Of a DNA stretch of 64,000 nucleotides, positions 63,745 through 64,000 are shown one piece after another (position 1 is the stretch's first letter; each line of letters opens with the position of its first letter). A program made the position numbers and the translations under genes. Where the stretch lies: positions 1 to 64,000 of the forward strand of contig JARLGX010000019.1 of the NCBI GenBank assembly GCA_031292575.1, written 5' to 3'. The notes under the pieces are model-generated. The model saw nothing but the letters and a program-made list of their open reading frames with translations. It had not been told where the DNA came from and searched no databases. Origin of the DNA: Paludibacter sp. (GTDB lineage: Bacteria > Bacteroidota > Bacteroidia > Bacteroidales > Paludibacteraceae).

Positions 63745-64000
63745 ATGAAAAAGAAAAATCAGGATTTAAGAACAGGCATTATAGCCTTAATCGTAGTTAT
63801 AGTTTTGATATTCATCGTCGGTATTATCATAAACAGACCGGAACCAATTATTATTCAGGGTGAAGCTGATGCTTCAGAAATTCGGATTTCAGGAAAGATT
63901 CCCGGACGGATAAGAGAATTCAAAGGTGAAGAAGGTTCCGAAGTGAAAGCAGGTGACACGCTCGTAATCATTGACAGTCCTGAACTTACGGCAAAACTGG
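63745..64000 (+). CDS. HlyD/EmrA-type membrane fusion protein, cut by window end
   Basis: The first 85 codons are visible: a basic start (MKKKNQDLRTG), one transmembrane segment (IIALIVVIVLIFIVGIIIN) and the beginning of a biotinyl-lipoyl-like beta domain (ADASEIRISGKIPGRIREFKGEEGSEVKAGDTLVIIDSPEL). It bridges the inner-membrane pump to the TolC protein. The pump gene itself should lie beyond the window. Confidence 0.92.
   Translation, partial: MKKKNQDLRTGIIALIVVIVLIFIVGIIINRPEPIIIQGEADASEIRISGKIPGRIREFKGEEGSEVKAGDTLVIIDSPELTAKL

Overview
The window reads as chromosomal DNA of a Bacteroidota (Bacteroidetes) bacterium, probably order Bacteroidales. The DNA is AT-rich. Many genes carry a TAnnTTTG -7 element, some with TTTG/TTG 19-20 bp upstream, and few have Shine-Dalgarno sequences. 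There is a MurF-alanine racemase fusion, a TonB-dependent receptor, an OmpP1/FadL-like porin, a DUF6261 protein and a separate PyrB/PyrI pair. A Paludibacter-like propionate-forming anaerobe would fit, but genus cannot be decided from the sequence alone.

Layout. 0-6.4 kb: thiol peroxidase, a DEDDh exonuclease, a nitronate monooxygenase-like protein, a CBM9-like protein, YceI, an aldose epimerase-like protein and a cold-shock-domain protein. 6.6-17.6 kb (minus strand): K+ channel with RCK domain, Usp-like protein, MurF-Alr, Bax-inhibitor-1 protein, metallophosphoesterase, a three-gene acyl-CoA carboxylase and a DUF554 protein. 17.7-25.7 kb: AddB-like nuclease, CYTH protein, secreted esterase, a four-gene 2-oxoacid:ferredoxin oxidoreductase operon (korDABC type) and convergent prmA. 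26-33.3 kb: Gly/Tyr-rich secreted protein, outer-membrane porin, release factor 3 and an AsmA-like protein. 33.5-37.9 kb: one 1456-residue carbamoyl-phosphate synthase that fuses the CarA and CarB parts.

38-44.4 kb is the accessory part: a J/KTSC-domain protein, an nSMase-like phosphodiesterase, a flavodoxin-type reductase, a RayT-type transposase with two REP palindromes inside its reading frame, a Septu-like ATPase/HNH pair, and a six-unit array of 41-bp-phased GC-rich hairpins directly before a DUF6261 gene. I regard the hairpin array with DUF6261 as the best candidate for an undescribed system.

44.7-50.9 kb: a pyruvate/branched-chain dehydrogenase operon (E1a, E1b, E2, E3) with a lipoate ligase-like gene and a TIGR02757 gene. 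51-54.7 kb: TonB receptor, small membrane protein, tRNA-Thr, YigZ. 54.7-57.7 kb: pyrB with a possible attenuator leader, pyrI, flavin reductase, CAT-like acyltransferase. 57.8-61.2 kb: glyA, phoH-like, purC. 61.3-64 kb: tRNA-Ser, then a MarR-controlled TolC/HlyD efflux operon cut by the window end.

Pyrimidine supply (carAB fusion, pyrBI), one-carbon/purine supply (glyA, purC) and 2-oxoacid oxidation (KOR, PDH/BCKDH, acyl-CoA carboxylase) dominate the metabolic content. Several gaps between co-directional genes carry short degenerate words repeated in phase and often mirrored, a recurrent architecture noted in the findings.
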